Below are positions 26,834-35,587 of a DNA stretch of 64,000 bases, one piece after another (position 1 is the stretch's first letter; every line of letters starts with the position of its first letter). Under the pieces are notes generated by a model that was given only the letters and a program-made list of their open reading frames with translations, made no database searches and was not told the DNA's origin. A program made the translations under genes and the position numbers. Source of the DNA: Corynebacterium sp. UBA2622. GTDB taxonomy: Bacteria > Actinomycetota > Actinomycetes > Mycobacteriales > Mycobacteriaceae. The stretch covers positions 47,924 to 111,923 of the forward strand of contig NZ_DDJO01000017.1 of NCBI RefSeq assembly GCF_002339505.1. Reading direction: 5' to 3'.

Positions 26834-28057
26834 TTAGGCATCACGTGGAGCTAGGTACGCCAGCGCCGCTGCGGCCAGCGCTTTCGCCCCGGCCTCCAGC
26901 GTCGGCTGCACGTTGGGGGCGAAGCGGGGGTTGTGGTTGGGCACCTCCTCGCCCTCGGCGCAGCCTCCCAGGGCCCAGTAGCAGTAGGGCACCCCGAAGG
27001 CGCGGGGAATCGTGGGGAAGTCCTCCGAGGCGGTGAGCGGCTCCACCTCGTGGACGCGCTCCTCTCCGAACGCATCCGCGAACGCCCCGGCGACGCGTGC
27101 AGCGACCTCCGGGTCGTTCTCCGTCACCGGATAGTGAGCAGAGGTGCGGATCTCCGGCTCGCGTGGACTGCCGGCCGCTACAGCTTCACCCCGGACAATC
27201 CTCTCGATGGCCGCGAGGATCTGCTCCCGCACATCATCCGAGTAGGCGCGCACGTTGAGGCCCAGGGTCGCCTGCTCCGGGATCACGTTCGGCCGGGTGC
27301 CGGCGTGGATGGTGCCCACGGTGACCACCCCGAACTCGTTCGGGCTGAGCTCGCGCGACACAATCGTCTGCAGGCGCCCGACTACCGCCGCCGCCAGCAC
27401 AACCGGGTCGACGCTCAGGTGCGGCATGGAACCGTGCGAACCCTTGCCGTAGAGCGTGATGTCCACATTCACCGACGTGGAGAGGAACGGCCCCGGCACG
27501 ACCGCGAGGTGGCCCGCCGGTACCGTGCCGCACAGCACGTGCTGCGCGAACACGACGTCGGGGCGCCGCACCTTCTCCGCCAGGCCGGCGTCCACCACCG
27601 CCCGCGCACCCTCGGCGGTCTCCTCCCCGGGCTGGAACAGCAGCTGCAGGGTGCCGGACCACGCGTCGCAGTTGGCCTGCATCATCTCGCCCATCGCCAC
27701 CAGCGACGCCACATGCACGTCGTGGCCGCAGGCGTGCATCACCGGGATGGTGTTGCCGTCCGCGTCGGTGGCTGTGGCGGTGGAGGCGTAGGGCAGGCCC
27801 GTCTCCTCCTTCACCGGCAGCGCGTCGAAATCCGCGCGCAGCATCACCGTCGGCCCCTCCCCGTTGTCGAGGGTGCCCACGACGCCACCGCCGATCTCGA
27901 GGACCTCGAACCCGGCGCGCGCAAGCTTCTCGACGATCACCCCCCGCGTCCACACCTCATCCATGCTGAGCTCCGGGTGGCGGTGAAGGTCGTAATACAG
28001 CTCCTCCTGCGCGTGCTGGACGGTGGGGTAGTGGGCGAGGACGGGGTTTTGGGGCAT
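26834..28057 (-). CDS. M20-family amidohydrolase (hippurate hydrolase/IAA-amino acid hydrolase-like)
   Basis: The product is 407 aa of the M20D metallopeptidase family. It has the metal-binding RADFDALPVKEETGLPYAS and VMHACGHDVHVASLVAMG segments, the acidic FQPGEETAEGA motif, the dimerisation domain with GKGSHGSMPHLSVDP, and a late ASEDFPTI plus NHNPRFAPN pair. It hydrolyses N-acyl amino acids in the cytoplasm; the natural substrate is unknown. GC content is like the core genome, in contrast to the genes on either side. An AGAAGG site precedes the ATG, and a parS site sits 24 bp upstream. Confidence 0.9.
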   Translation of the reverse strand: MPQNPVLAHYPTVQHAQEELYYDLHRHPELSMDEVWTRGVIVEKLARAGFEVLEIGGGVVGTLDNGEGPTVMLRADFDALPVKEETGLPYASTATATDADGNTIPVMHACGHDVHVASLVAMGEMMQANCDAWSGTLQLLFQPGEETAEGARAVVDAGLAEKVRRPDVVFAQHVLCGTVPAGHLAVVPGPFLSTSVNVDITLYGKGSHGSMPHLSVDPVVLAAAVVGRLQTIVSRELSPNEFGVVTVGTIHAGTRPNVIPEQATLGLNVRAYSDDVREQILAAIERIVRGEAVAAGSPREPEIRTSAHYPVTENDPEVAARVAGAFADAFGEERVHEVEPLTASEDFPTIPRAFGVPYCYWALGGCAEGEEVPNHNPRFAPNVQPTLEAGAKALAAAALAYLAPRDA

Positions 28058-28450
28058 GAAATCCGCCTTCTGCAGGGGGAAGTTTCACGTGAAACACGGT
28101 AAAACCAGTTTAGGTCTGCTGGAATACCTCCCGGGCCCGGGAGAAGTCCCGTTGCGCCAGGTCGTCCTTGTGGGCGATGCATTAGAGGTCACCCTCTGCC
28201 TGGCCGTTGATTTGCCACGTCCCCCAAGGGATCTGAAGGAGGAGAATTCAGCCGAACTGGCCATCGGTGGTGCAACCCGTTGGCGTCCAAGCACGGATCC
28301 GGCTGGATCGGATACAAAAAACCTAGAATGTGATATCGCTTCCACTCAGCCATTGTTCGCTTCCCTGGCCGGGCAGTTCCACCTTTTGAAGGTGCCGGAT
28401 CGACGGTGTGCTGCCTCCCGGCCGAATCGTTAACCCCACGACCCGCCCTT
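28058..28450. other. 393-bp intergenic region with parS and a TGATATC motif
   Basis: It contains the parS site at 28081-28096 and the motif TGATATCGCTTC (28331-28342), a relative of the one upstream of the AlbA_2 gene. A 125-codon open frame on the + strand starts inside the neighbouring gene's start and reads through parS; its composition does not look coding. I see no convincing gene here. Confidence 0.5.
28081..28096. other. parS centromere site (15 of 16 match)
   Basis: AGTTTCACGTGAAACA matches the bacterial parS consensus TGTTTCACGTGAAACA except at the first base; the 14-bp core is a perfect palindrome. It is expected to bind ParB for chromosome segregation and SMC loading. It is the leftmost of six sites in the window. 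Confidence 0.85.
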
Positions 28451-29365
28451 CTACTCGAAATAGTCCTCGTCGATCTCGACTATCTGGACGTTGCGCTTCA
28501 CTTGCACACCCACTCCGTAACGAATCATGAGCTGAGTCAGGAGCGCGCCATCGATGAGGACCACCCGGGTAGGAACGTTCTCGGCGTACCCGATGGCATC
28601 AGAACTGAATGAACTCGTGGTGAGGAACACTCCCTGTGAAGCTTGTGCACCATGAAGGGCGCCCACGAATCCCTGCACGTCCGGCCTGCTGATTTTGTTT
28701 TCGGGGGCGTACCGCTTCGCTTGGACATATACGCGCGATAACCCGAGTGCGTCCTGGTCAATTACACCGTCAATTCCCCCGTCCCGGGAGAGCTGGGTGC
28801 GGGTAGCGCTGCCAAACGAACCCCCGTAACCCATGGCCATGAGCAAATCGAGGACAGCCTGTTCGAAAAAAGCGGGCTCCCGCTCGAGAAGGCGCTGGAG
28901 CAGGTCCTCTGCGACGAGTTCCTCGTTGCGTTGCTGGCCCGCCTCCACCTGTTCGAGCGGGGTCAGCGCCGCGGATTCCTCCGTGGGTACGACGGGTTGC
29001 ATCTGAACCAGCGAAGTGTCCGTCTGAATGAAGTGAGCGTACTCATCGCCACTTTCCCGCCGGAGATTTTTTTCGCTCAGTCCCAGAGGGTATTGCGCCA
29101 AGAGCCGACGCCCTTCGTCCGTGATCTGCCATTGACCGCGTGCGGGAGAGGAGACCGCGGCTGCTTTGCTCAGGTGAGTGATTGCCCAATGCGCTCTGTT
29201 GAGGAACCGGGGTTCACCGGATTGCACCAACTCTTGGCGGTCCACTTCCGAAATCCCCATGAGATCGGCCGCTCCAATGGCAACGTCCCTGCGCCTGTGC
29301 ACCTGCCCATCCGAAAGGACCTGCAGGGAGGGGATCAGGTATTTGTCCCACGTTGGTACTGCCAC
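28451..29365 (-). CDS. Mrr-like restriction endonuclease
   Basis: The product is 304 aa. Residues 1-95 resemble the Mrr N-terminal winged helix (LIPSLQVLSDGQVHRRRDV ... GQWQITDEGRRLLA). Residues 165-300 carry the Mrr catalytic domain: FFEQAVLDLLMAMGYGG, then RDGGIDGVIDQD near residue 197, then RVYVQAKRYAPENKISRPDVQGFVGAL, giving the D...QxK active site of the PD-(D/E)XK superfamily. Mrr enzymes cut methylated DNA (type IV restriction). It is the last gene of a three-gene minus-strand operon with two helicase-nuclease proteins, 71 bp after the previous stop. Confidence 0.9.
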   Translation of the reverse strand: MAVPTWDKYLIPSLQVLSDGQVHRRRDVAIGAADLMGISEVDRQELVQSGEPRFLNRAHWAITHLSKAAAVSSPARGQWQITDEGRRLLAQYPLGLSEKNLRRESGDEYAHFIQTDTSLVQMQPVVPTEESAALTPLEQVEAGQQRNEELVAEDLLQRLLEREPAFFEQAVLDLLMAMGYGGSFGSATRTQLSRDGGIDGVIDQDALGLSRVYVQAKRYAPENKISRPDVQGFVGALHGAQASQGVFLTTSSFSSDAIGYAENVPTRVVLIDGALLTQLMIRYGVGVQVKRNVQIVEIDEDYFE

Positions 29366-29436
29366 GGCAACCGCCTTTTCATATCGGAGAAACTTGCTTA
29401 TCGGAAAAACTCGCTTCGCTTTAACCTAAAGCGTAT

Positions 29437-31323
29437 TCACATCGCATGCTCCTGCGCATCCAACAGAGCTTTCCTCAGCTCGTGATCAACCGCGTAAATA
29501 TACAAACCCTTAGTACCTCGAGTGAGAAGAACATTTAACTCGTTATTAATGAGCTGCTCACCGAAAGATGCTTTGCTGCCGTCCGCGAGCGTGCGGCGCT
29601 GGCGCGCTTTTCCGTGGGCTGATTTGGAGGGGTCAATTGCGATTCGCCCGTCCCTGTAAGTAACGGAGGGGCCCAGTATGACACCGGCATAATTCAAATC
29701 GAAGCCCTGGATCGTATAGGTCGAACCCACCTCATCGATGGTGATCGGCCTCTCGGACCAGGCCTTCGAGTACGCGAGACGTCGTTCCCGGTCCTTTTCC
29801 TGCACTTGGAGATTCCAAAGACGTTTGAACGGCTGGCCTGCGTACATGAAGTCCACGTACCACCGCCCATCGGACTCACCTTCATTCTGTTTTTGCGCGC
29901 TGTAAGCCCAGTCGTATGTCGCCAAGAGCCGTGAGAGGCTGTTTTCGACTGCAGAATCCTTTTCGCGAATCGCATCTTCGAGGGTGCGCGGGTTGTCGAA
30001 GATCTTGAGATCATATCCTCGCCGGTCCCGATGAATCGGTCGAATCACTCCCTCGTCGATCACGGAGCGGATCCACGACAAGGTGTCCTCGTCTGCCTGC
30101 AGGCGCATCTGGTTAGTGAGGGGGATCGGGGGTTGAGCCAGTCGATCGGCGAAGTATTCTTCAATTGGGGTTTCCCAGTGCTGGGGCGTTTCCAATGTCT
30201 GCTTTGGGTCGAATACCGCAATCACAATCTTCGCTCGGTTCAGAATCGCCTCGATTTGAGGAATATTTTCCGTGTAGCCCTGGGATCGCTGAGTTAGAAG
30301 GAGGTGGGCCTCATCGATGAGGACCACGTCTGCGGGATCATCTTCGGAAAATTGATTCACGAAAGACGTCGGGCTGTATACCCTGCTTCTTCGTTCTCCT
30401 TTACGTGATGAGGGCATTCCGGACTTTCGCACGATTTCCTCGTATACCTTCAGCTGACCACCCTCATTTTTGTGCCCGGAGACCAGGTATCCGTCAATAC
30501 CGGTGCCCCGGTTGTCGGGGTCTGCAATAAGGTAGCGGAATCGTTCGTCCTCTTCTTCAACACCCATCATGATTCCGTTGAAGATGCTGCTTATCAGGAC
30601 CGTCTTTCCAGAACCTGCCTCCCCCGAGACGAGAATGAGCCGATGGCCACCCTCGGGATCAGCTAGGGCGGCATCAATAGCGGCAAAAATGTTGTTCTGG
30701 GCCTCTAGCTGTTGCTCGTTGAGTTTCTGAAAAGGCGATGCCTTATAAATTGCAGACGACACGATCTCTTCTTGGGGTTCGAAGAGCTCGGGTTCTTCCT
30801 CATGGAGTTGCTTCCACACCGCGTCGAAAAGCGGGTCTAGATGCTCCACCGTGTAATAGCTGCGCTGCTCATTCGTACGGCGATTATTGCGCCGCTCCAC
30901 GGATTTGCAAGATTCTAAGTAGTGCAAGAAGCGGTTTTCGATATCTAATGTCAGGGATTTGTTGAAGTACTCGTGCCCAATGACGTACATCTCAACGTCG
31001 TCATGCTGGAGGAACTCAGCCCAGTCCTCGCGATTCACGGGATCTTGGGTGAGGTGCTGCCGGGTGCGTTTCCGGATGTCATTCGTTTCACCCACGTAGA
31101 CCCTGTAGCGCTGCCCGTACTTGAGTAGACGCTTGCTGCGAATGACGTAGACGGTGGGGTACTGCAGAAGCTGCGTTACAAGGGCCTCTTTCTCTTCGGG
31201 GGTTGATCGTTCTTCAAGTAGCTCCCCCATGAATTCGGGTCCGTAGGAAACGCGCCTGACTATGGGCTGAGGAAAGTCACTCATTTCGCAATTCGCAATC
31301 TGCTCGGTGCGGGGTGAGGACAT
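29437..31323 (-). CDS. GIY-YIG nuclease fused to DUF2075 (Schlafen group 3-like) helicase
   Basis: The product is 628 aa. About residues 55-140 form a GIY-YIG nuclease module (TVYVIRSKR ... YRVYVGETNDIRKRTRQHL). From about 205 a superfamily-1-like ATPase follows: Walker A LVSGEAGSGKTVLISS (about 232-247), Walker B VVLIDEAHLLL (about 334), a DPKQTL motif, and the C-terminal TIQGFDLNYAGVILGPSVTYRDGR and LNVLLTRGTKGLYIYA of DUF2075. It is likely to act on nucleic acid in a defence role, inferred from architecture. AAGGAC lies immediately before the ATG at 31323; ATG 31284 is an alternative. It follows the 632-aa paralogue by 39 bp. Confidence 0.88.
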   Translation of the reverse strand: MSSPRTEQIANCEMSDFPQPIVRRVSYGPEFMGELLEERSTPEEKEALVTQLLQYPTVYVIRSKRLLKYGQRYRVYVGETNDIRKRTRQHLTQDPVNREDWAEFLQHDDVEMYVIGHEYFNKSLTLDIENRFLHYLESCKSVERRNNRRTNEQRSYYTVEHLDPLFDAVWKQLHEEEPELFEPQEEIVSSAIYKASPFQKLNEQQLEAQNNIFAAIDAALADPEGGHRLILVSGEAGSGKTVLISSIFNGIMMGVEEEDERFRYLIADPDNRGTGIDGYLVSGHKNEGGQLKVYEEIVRKSGMPSSRKGERRSRVYSPTSFVNQFSEDDPADVVLIDEAHLLLTQRSQGYTENIPQIEAILNRAKIVIAVFDPKQTLETPQHWETPIEEYFADRLAQPPIPLTNQMRLQADEDTLSWIRSVIDEGVIRPIHRDRRGYDLKIFDNPRTLEDAIREKDSAVENSLSRLLATYDWAYSAQKQNEGESDGRWYVDFMYAGQPFKRLWNLQVQEKDRERRLAYSKAWSERPITIDEVGSTYTIQGFDLNYAGVILGPSVTYRDGRIAIDPSKSAHGKARQRRTLADGSKASFGEQLINNELNVLLTRGTKGLYIYAVDHELRKALLDAQEHAM

Positions 31324-31362
31324 GTCCTTGGAGGCGGAAGTCCGTTGGGCCCGAAGGGGTGG

Positions 31363-33261
31363 TTATTTCTGGGTGAGGGTTCGAAGAGCTTGACGGGTCT
31401 GCTCGTCGGGGGAGTAAAGGATAGTTCCGATCATTCCCCGAGTCAGCAGCACTTTATAGATGTGCCTTACTAGGGTGTCGAAATCACTGTCCGGTACCCG
31501 CGACGCGTACTTAAAATGAGGATCTCTGTTCATGCGTCGAACGGTCTGGAATCTGCCATCCCTCCACACAAGGTCGGGGCCAATGATCACGCCTGCCCAG
31601 TCAAATTCAAATCCCTGAGCTGTGTAAACGCAGCCAACTTGGTTGAAACCCCCGCTCTGAGTAGCCCAGAGGGCGGACGGCGGAGCATCACCCACCCGTC
31701 GCTCCTGTTTGTTGTTCCACGGTCGTGACCAATCATCGATAACGACGTCATCGATTAAACGGCCTCCCACTGGATCGGACCAGGGCCAGCAGAACCCAGC
31801 CGCCATCCTCGCGGAATAACCTTGCTGCACTTTTTCCGCCAAACGACGTTCTAAGTCCCACGGGGTATCCACCACATCCACCTCTAAGGTGTCATCCGGT
31901 GGCAGGGCAGCCTCTACCGGGGCATCATCTGACAACCCCAGAATCTGCTCGACCCACTCGACATACCCTGCCGATCCGCCGCACCGGAATTGTTCATCCA
32001 GTTCAACGTGCACAACTTCATGCCCACGTGATCGTGCAAACGCGGTAATTTCACGCACCGACCCTAGCTCGCCCTTACGCACCACTTGTTTGTCATCGAG
32101 AAGAAAAACCGGGACCTTGGCCGCTGAGATCAGCTCATCGATTTGTAGACGATCGCTCCGCGCCGAGGCACGTGTGAACCTGTTGTTGGAGGTTTCCCTA
32201 ATCCGATGCGCCTCGTCAGCAATGAGTACGTCGATTCCATCGGGTTCTGCCCGCGTGAAATTATTGAAATACTTGAAAAGGCTCTGGGTATCGCGACTGC
32301 GGTACCCGGCAACGCTACGCATCGTTTGGGTGAACGACCGCGATCCAGTCGCGTGAAGGGCACTGTAACCCCGTCTTCCGAGGTCCCCCAACAAACTAAG
32401 CGCCACTACGGACTTTCCACTCCCCGGGCCGCCTGACACCACAATCACTCGCTTGTTGGGGGCAGTTTTGGCTTTCTCCACCTCATGGCGCACAAGGTCC
32501 ACGACCAGCTGCTGTCCCCCAAGTAGGACAAACTGCTCGCGGTTTCGAACCTCCTCGGCCGCTGCCTCCATCAACTTCGTCGATGGCCGCACTGGCGAAT
32601 TCAAGAGAACATCAGCCGTCCCCGAAACCTTCTGCGCACTCAACTTCGATGCCAGGAAGTCTCTGAATTGATCTCGGTTTCCCCGGGTGAAAAGTGGTGC
32701 CTCCGGAATGGATGCGAGGCCGGCAACCGACCCGTCGTTCGGTGCCTCATGGAGGTAGGCAGTGGTGCTCACCCACTCTTCGTGGCCATCTAACGCGGAT
32801 AGATATTGAGAAAGGTAGCGCCCGTATCCCATGACTTGTCGAGACGGATGCGCGCGTGGCTCCGCAATTCCAGGGACCCTAACGAGGTTTTCGTCATCTT
32901 CGAAAGGGTGAGCCTCAGACCATTGTTTCAATTCGACCACCACGATGGATGGGTCACCGGTATCTGGGTGGTGACCTGCCAAGACAGCATCCGCTCGCTG
33001 CGAGGTGAGGGGAAGCCCGTATTCCAGCAAGACGTCCACATTTTTCAATCCGACTGCCGCCAGATCCTCCGCCAGGACGGGCAAACTGTGGCGCCACGAC
33101 CGCTGTTCGGACAAACCCGCGTGTTGGCGGTGTTCTTCGAGGAGATTTCGGAGCATTGTTGTGACCAGGGAATCGGCATCGGTTACGGACTCGATAAATT
33201 CTTCACCAGTCATCCGCAAAACGGTCACGGTCTCCTCCATGCACGAAAAATCGTGCGACAT
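31363..33261 (-). CDS. DUF2075 helicase with N-terminal PD-(D/E)XK-like nuclease region
   Basis: The product is up to 632 aa. The N-terminal 200 residues contain LPLTSQRADAVLAG followed by SIVVVELKQW, a D-x(n)-E-x-K arrangement of PD-(D/E)XK nucleases. The helicase part has Walker A VVSGGPGSGKSVVALS, Walker B VLIADEAHRI, an LDDKQVV motif III-like element, and the DUF2075 end VYTAQGFEFDWAGVIIGPDLVWRDGR and KVLLTRGMIGTILYS. It is paralogous in its helicase half to the next gene but carries a different nuclease. The true start may be GTG 33228 or ATG 33213, because an inverted repeat (33241-33256) lies inside the longest frame. First gene of the nuclease operon. Confidence 0.85.
   Translation of the reverse strand: MSHDFSCMEETVTVLRMTGEEFIESVTDADSLVTTMLRNLLEEHRQHAGLSEQRSWRHSLPVLAEDLAAVGLKNVDVLLEYGLPLTSQRADAVLAGHHPDTGDPSIVVVELKQWSEAHPFEDDENLVRVPGIAEPRAHPSRQVMGYGRYLSQYLSALDGHEEWVSTTAYLHEAPNDGSVAGLASIPEAPLFTRGNRDQFRDFLASKLSAQKVSGTADVLLNSPVRPSTKLMEAAAEEVRNREQFVLLGGQQLVVDLVRHEVEKAKTAPNKRVIVVSGGPGSGKSVVALSLLGDLGRRGYSALHATGSRSFTQTMRSVAGYRSRDTQSLFKYFNNFTRAEPDGIDVLIADEAHRIRETSNNRFTRASARSDRLQIDELISAAKVPVFLLDDKQVVRKGELGSVREITAFARSRGHEVVHVELDEQFRCGGSAGYVEWVEQILGLSDDAPVEAALPPDDTLEVDVVDTPWDLERRLAEKVQQGYSARMAAGFCWPWSDPVGGRLIDDVVIDDWSRPWNNKQERRVGDAPPSALWATQSGGFNQVGCVYTAQGFEFDWAGVIIGPDLVWRDGRFQTVRRMNRDPHFKYASRVPDSDFDTLVRHIYKVLLTRGMIGTILYSPDEQTRQALRTLTQK
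33241..33256. promoter_or_regulatory. Inverted repeat at the head of the nuclease operon
   Basis: GCACGA and TCGTGC flank AAAA, a perfect 16-bp inverted repeat just upstream of a GGAGGAG site and the downstream candidate start codons of the helicase gene. It could be an operator or a small hairpin in the leader. Confidence 0.4.
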
Positions 33262-33428
33262 GGAGGCCTATCCGTCGAGCGGATTCAGAATGCGCGGAAG
33301 CCTGTCGGGGTCGCTACTTCTCGGTCGATGGTAGCAAGGGTGGGGGCTGGAAATTTGTGTTTTTGCCGTGGCATGCGATCGGTGACGTGCCCCTCTGACC
33401 TGATTCGGAATTGGACGCTGAAAGCGTT

Positions 33429-34406
33429 TCACCCGAGTCGGTGAGTAACCCACCCCACAACCCCCTCCGCCGCCCGCTTCGCGTACGGCCCCACGCCCGT
33501 GATCGTCGCGGCGCCCGGACCCACCCAGTCCCCGTAACCAACAAAGAACAACCCCGGCATGTTGTTCCCCATCAGACCCCGCACCGGCCCCAGCGCAGGA
33601 CGGAAGCCGGTGCACCAGATCAGGTGGTCCGCGTCCACCTCGTCCAGCGAGTGGAACATGGGCGTCGCAACCAGGCGGCCCGAGTCGCGGGCGGCACGCA
33701 CCGCGGGCAGCGCCACGATGTCACCGAGTTGCGTGTCGGCGCCCGGGTCCGGTTCACCGCGCAGGAGCGCCAGCGCCCGCCCCCGGTTGCGGTGGAAGAG
33801 CACGCGGCCGTCCACGTCGTCGGGCATCCAGCGGGGCTCGCGACGCGTGTACCAGGTCACCTCGGCCGCCTCCGTCAGCTCCGCGGCGATCTGCGCCCCG
33901 GAGTTTGCGGCACCCACCACCGCCACCTTCGAATTCCGGAAGGGTTCCACGCCCGGGTACCGCGCGGAATGCCACTGCCTGCCCCGGAAGGTGCCGGGGT
34001 AAAAGGGAACGAAGGGCGCGGACCACGTCCCGGTCGCCGCCACCACCGCATCGGCGGTCCAAAAGCGCTCCCCGGAAGAGACCACGAACCGGCCGTCAGC
34101 CCAATCAACCCGGTCCACGCGCACCGGGCGTTCCACGGGCATGTTGTAGCGCTTCTCGTAGGCCGCCAGGTAGTCGATCACGTGCTGCGCGGGCGGGAAG
34201 CCGTCGTGAGGCGGCATGGGCCAGCCGGGCAGGTTGGAGAACTCGGACGTGGAGAACAGCGTCATCGAGGGCCACACGTGCCGCCAGGCCCCGCCCGGCG
34301 CGTCCTGGTCGTCGAGGATGACAAAGTCCACCCCCGCCTTAAGCAGGTAATAGGCGGTGGCCAGCCCCGATTGGCCACCGCCCAGCACAACCGCCTCGTA
34401 ATGCAC
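33429..34406 (-). CDS. FAD-dependent monooxygenase/oxidoreductase (CzcO-like)
   Basis: The product is 325 aa. An N-terminal FAD-binding VVLGGGQSGLATAYYLLKAG is followed by a GGAWRHVWPSMTLFS stretch typical of flavin-containing monooxygenases. A second dinucleotide motif for NADPH is VAVVGAANSGAQIAAEL, then the ATG-containing ATGTWSAPFVPFYPG and IWCTGFRPAL. No partner gene shows the substrate. It starts with GTG, 7 nt after a TAGGCT hexamer, so it is probably leaderless. Ten bases separate it from the MFS gene, which is upstream on the same strand. Confidence 0.85.
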   Translation of the reverse strand: MHYEAVVLGGGQSGLATAYYLLKAGVDFVILDDQDAPGGAWRHVWPSMTLFSTSEFSNLPGWPMPPHDGFPPAQHVIDYLAAYEKRYNMPVERPVRVDRVDWADGRFVVSSGERFWTADAVVAATGTWSAPFVPFYPGTFRGRQWHSARYPGVEPFRNSKVAVVGAANSGAQIAAELTEAAEVTWYTRREPRWMPDDVDGRVLFHRNRGRALALLRGEPDPGADTQLGDIVALPAVRAARDSGRLVATPMFHSLDEVDADHLIWCTGFRPALGPVRGLMGNNMPGLFFVGYGDWVGPGAATITGVGPYAKRAAEGVVGWVTHRLG

Positions 34407-34416
34407 GGAAGCGAGC

Positions 34417-35538
34417 CTACCGCGCCGCCTTCACGTTCAACCCGGCCGCAACCACCAACAGCGCCGCCGCCAGCCCGAAGCCGGCCAGGTGGTTTCCGGA
34501 GTACACCGGCAGGATCACCAGGGGTGTCAGCGCGTTGCCGAAGAAGCGGAAGGCCTGCACCGTGGACAGGATCTGCCCGCCCACGGGCGAGCTGAGCACC
34601 AGCATGTTCACCGCCACCTGCACGCCCTGGGCGGCGAGCACCGCCACGCCCCACAGGATGGCCAGGGGGATCATCCAGCGGCTCAGCCCCATGCCCACCA
34701 GGGCCAGCGCTGCCACGAGCAGCGACCCGAGGATCAGCGGGCGGGCGCCGTGTGTGTCGGCAAGCCCGCCGACGGGGCGCGCCAGGATGAAGGACGTCAG
34801 CCCGCCGGCCATCACGATGAACCCGCGCGTGAGGGGGGAGGCGCTGAAAAGCTCGCCCACGTGGATGGAGACGAGGAAGCCCATTCCGACCACCGCCGTG
34901 CCGATGCTCAACAATGTCAGGCTGGCGCGGATGACGGGCCAGCCGAGCACGCGCGCGGGTGCGCCCTCCCCGGCCGCGCGCCGCTGCGGGGGCACCGCGG
35001 GCAGGCCGACCACAACGATGAGCACCGAGAACGCCATGAGGATCACGTACATCCAGCGCCAGGACGCGAAGGTCACCATCGCACCGGCGACGAGCGGGGC
35101 GGAGAAAAGGCCGAAGGACTGCATCGCCGCGTACGTGCCCAGCGCCCGGCCAAGCTGCTCGCGCGGGGTGATGTGGCGCAGGATCAGCTGGAGCAGGGGA
35201 GCGGTGAACGCGTTGGAGATGGCCGCCGCGACGTACGCCACGAGGAACACCGCCCACACCGGTGAGAACACGAGCGCCACCGAGGCGAGCGCGATGACCG
35301 TGTACGCGACGCGGACCACCGCGGTGGGGGAGAGGTTGCGCACGAGGTAGGTGGAAAACAGCATCATCACCGCGAAGGGCAGCATGTAGGCCGTCATCGT
35401 CAGGGAGGCGAGGTGCAGCGAGATACCGAAGTCATCGGCGAACTCGGGGAGCACGACGGAGAGCGACTGCCCGGCGAAGGGCCCGAGGAAGCCGCCCATC
35501 ATGATGCACAGATACCGCAGTCTATCCATTTTGGGCAT
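34417..35538 (-). CDS. MFS transporter
   Basis: The product is 373 aa with about ten to twelve transmembrane segments. It is shorter than a typical 12-TM MFS drug exporter (about 400 aa), ending soon after the last helix. The loop after TM2 and the segment LILRHITPREQLGRALGTYAAMQSFGLFSAPLVAGAM are like drug:H+ antiporter-type MFS proteins. It may export or import a small molecule; the substrate is unknown. A TATCAT hexamer ends 6 nt before the ATG at 35538, suggesting a leaderless start; ATG 35529 is in frame. Confidence 0.85.
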   Translation of the reverse strand: MPKMDRLRYLCIMMGGFLGPFAGQSLSVVLPEFADDFGISLHLASLTMTAYMLPFAVMMLFSTYLVRNLSPTAVVRVAYTVIALASVALVFSPVWAVFLVAYVAAAISNAFTAPLLQLILRHITPREQLGRALGTYAAMQSFGLFSAPLVAGAMVTFASWRWMYVILMAFSVLIVVVGLPAVPPQRRAAGEGAPARVLGWPVIRASLTLLSIGTAVVGMGFLVSIHVGELFSASPLTRGFIVMAGGLTSFILARPVGGLADTHGARPLILGSLLVAALALVGMGLSRWMIPLAILWGVAVLAAQGVQVAVNMLVLSSPVGGQILSTVQAFRFFGNALTPLVILPVYSGNHLAGFGLAAALLVVAAGLNVKAAR

Positions 35539-35587
35539 AGCTCAATGATAGGGCAGCCCCACGGGACCGCCACGGGGGACTGACGCC

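Noticed and set aside
28056..28433. Possible 125-aa gene on the + strand in the intergenic region
   Set aside because: It starts inside the amidohydrolase start, reads through parS, has no ribosome-binding site and no recognisable feature.
24770..28450. Integrase, tRNA attachment site or insertion-sequence ends bounding the accessory genes
   Set aside because: I found no tRNA, no integrase-like frame and no convincing terminal direct or inverted repeats.
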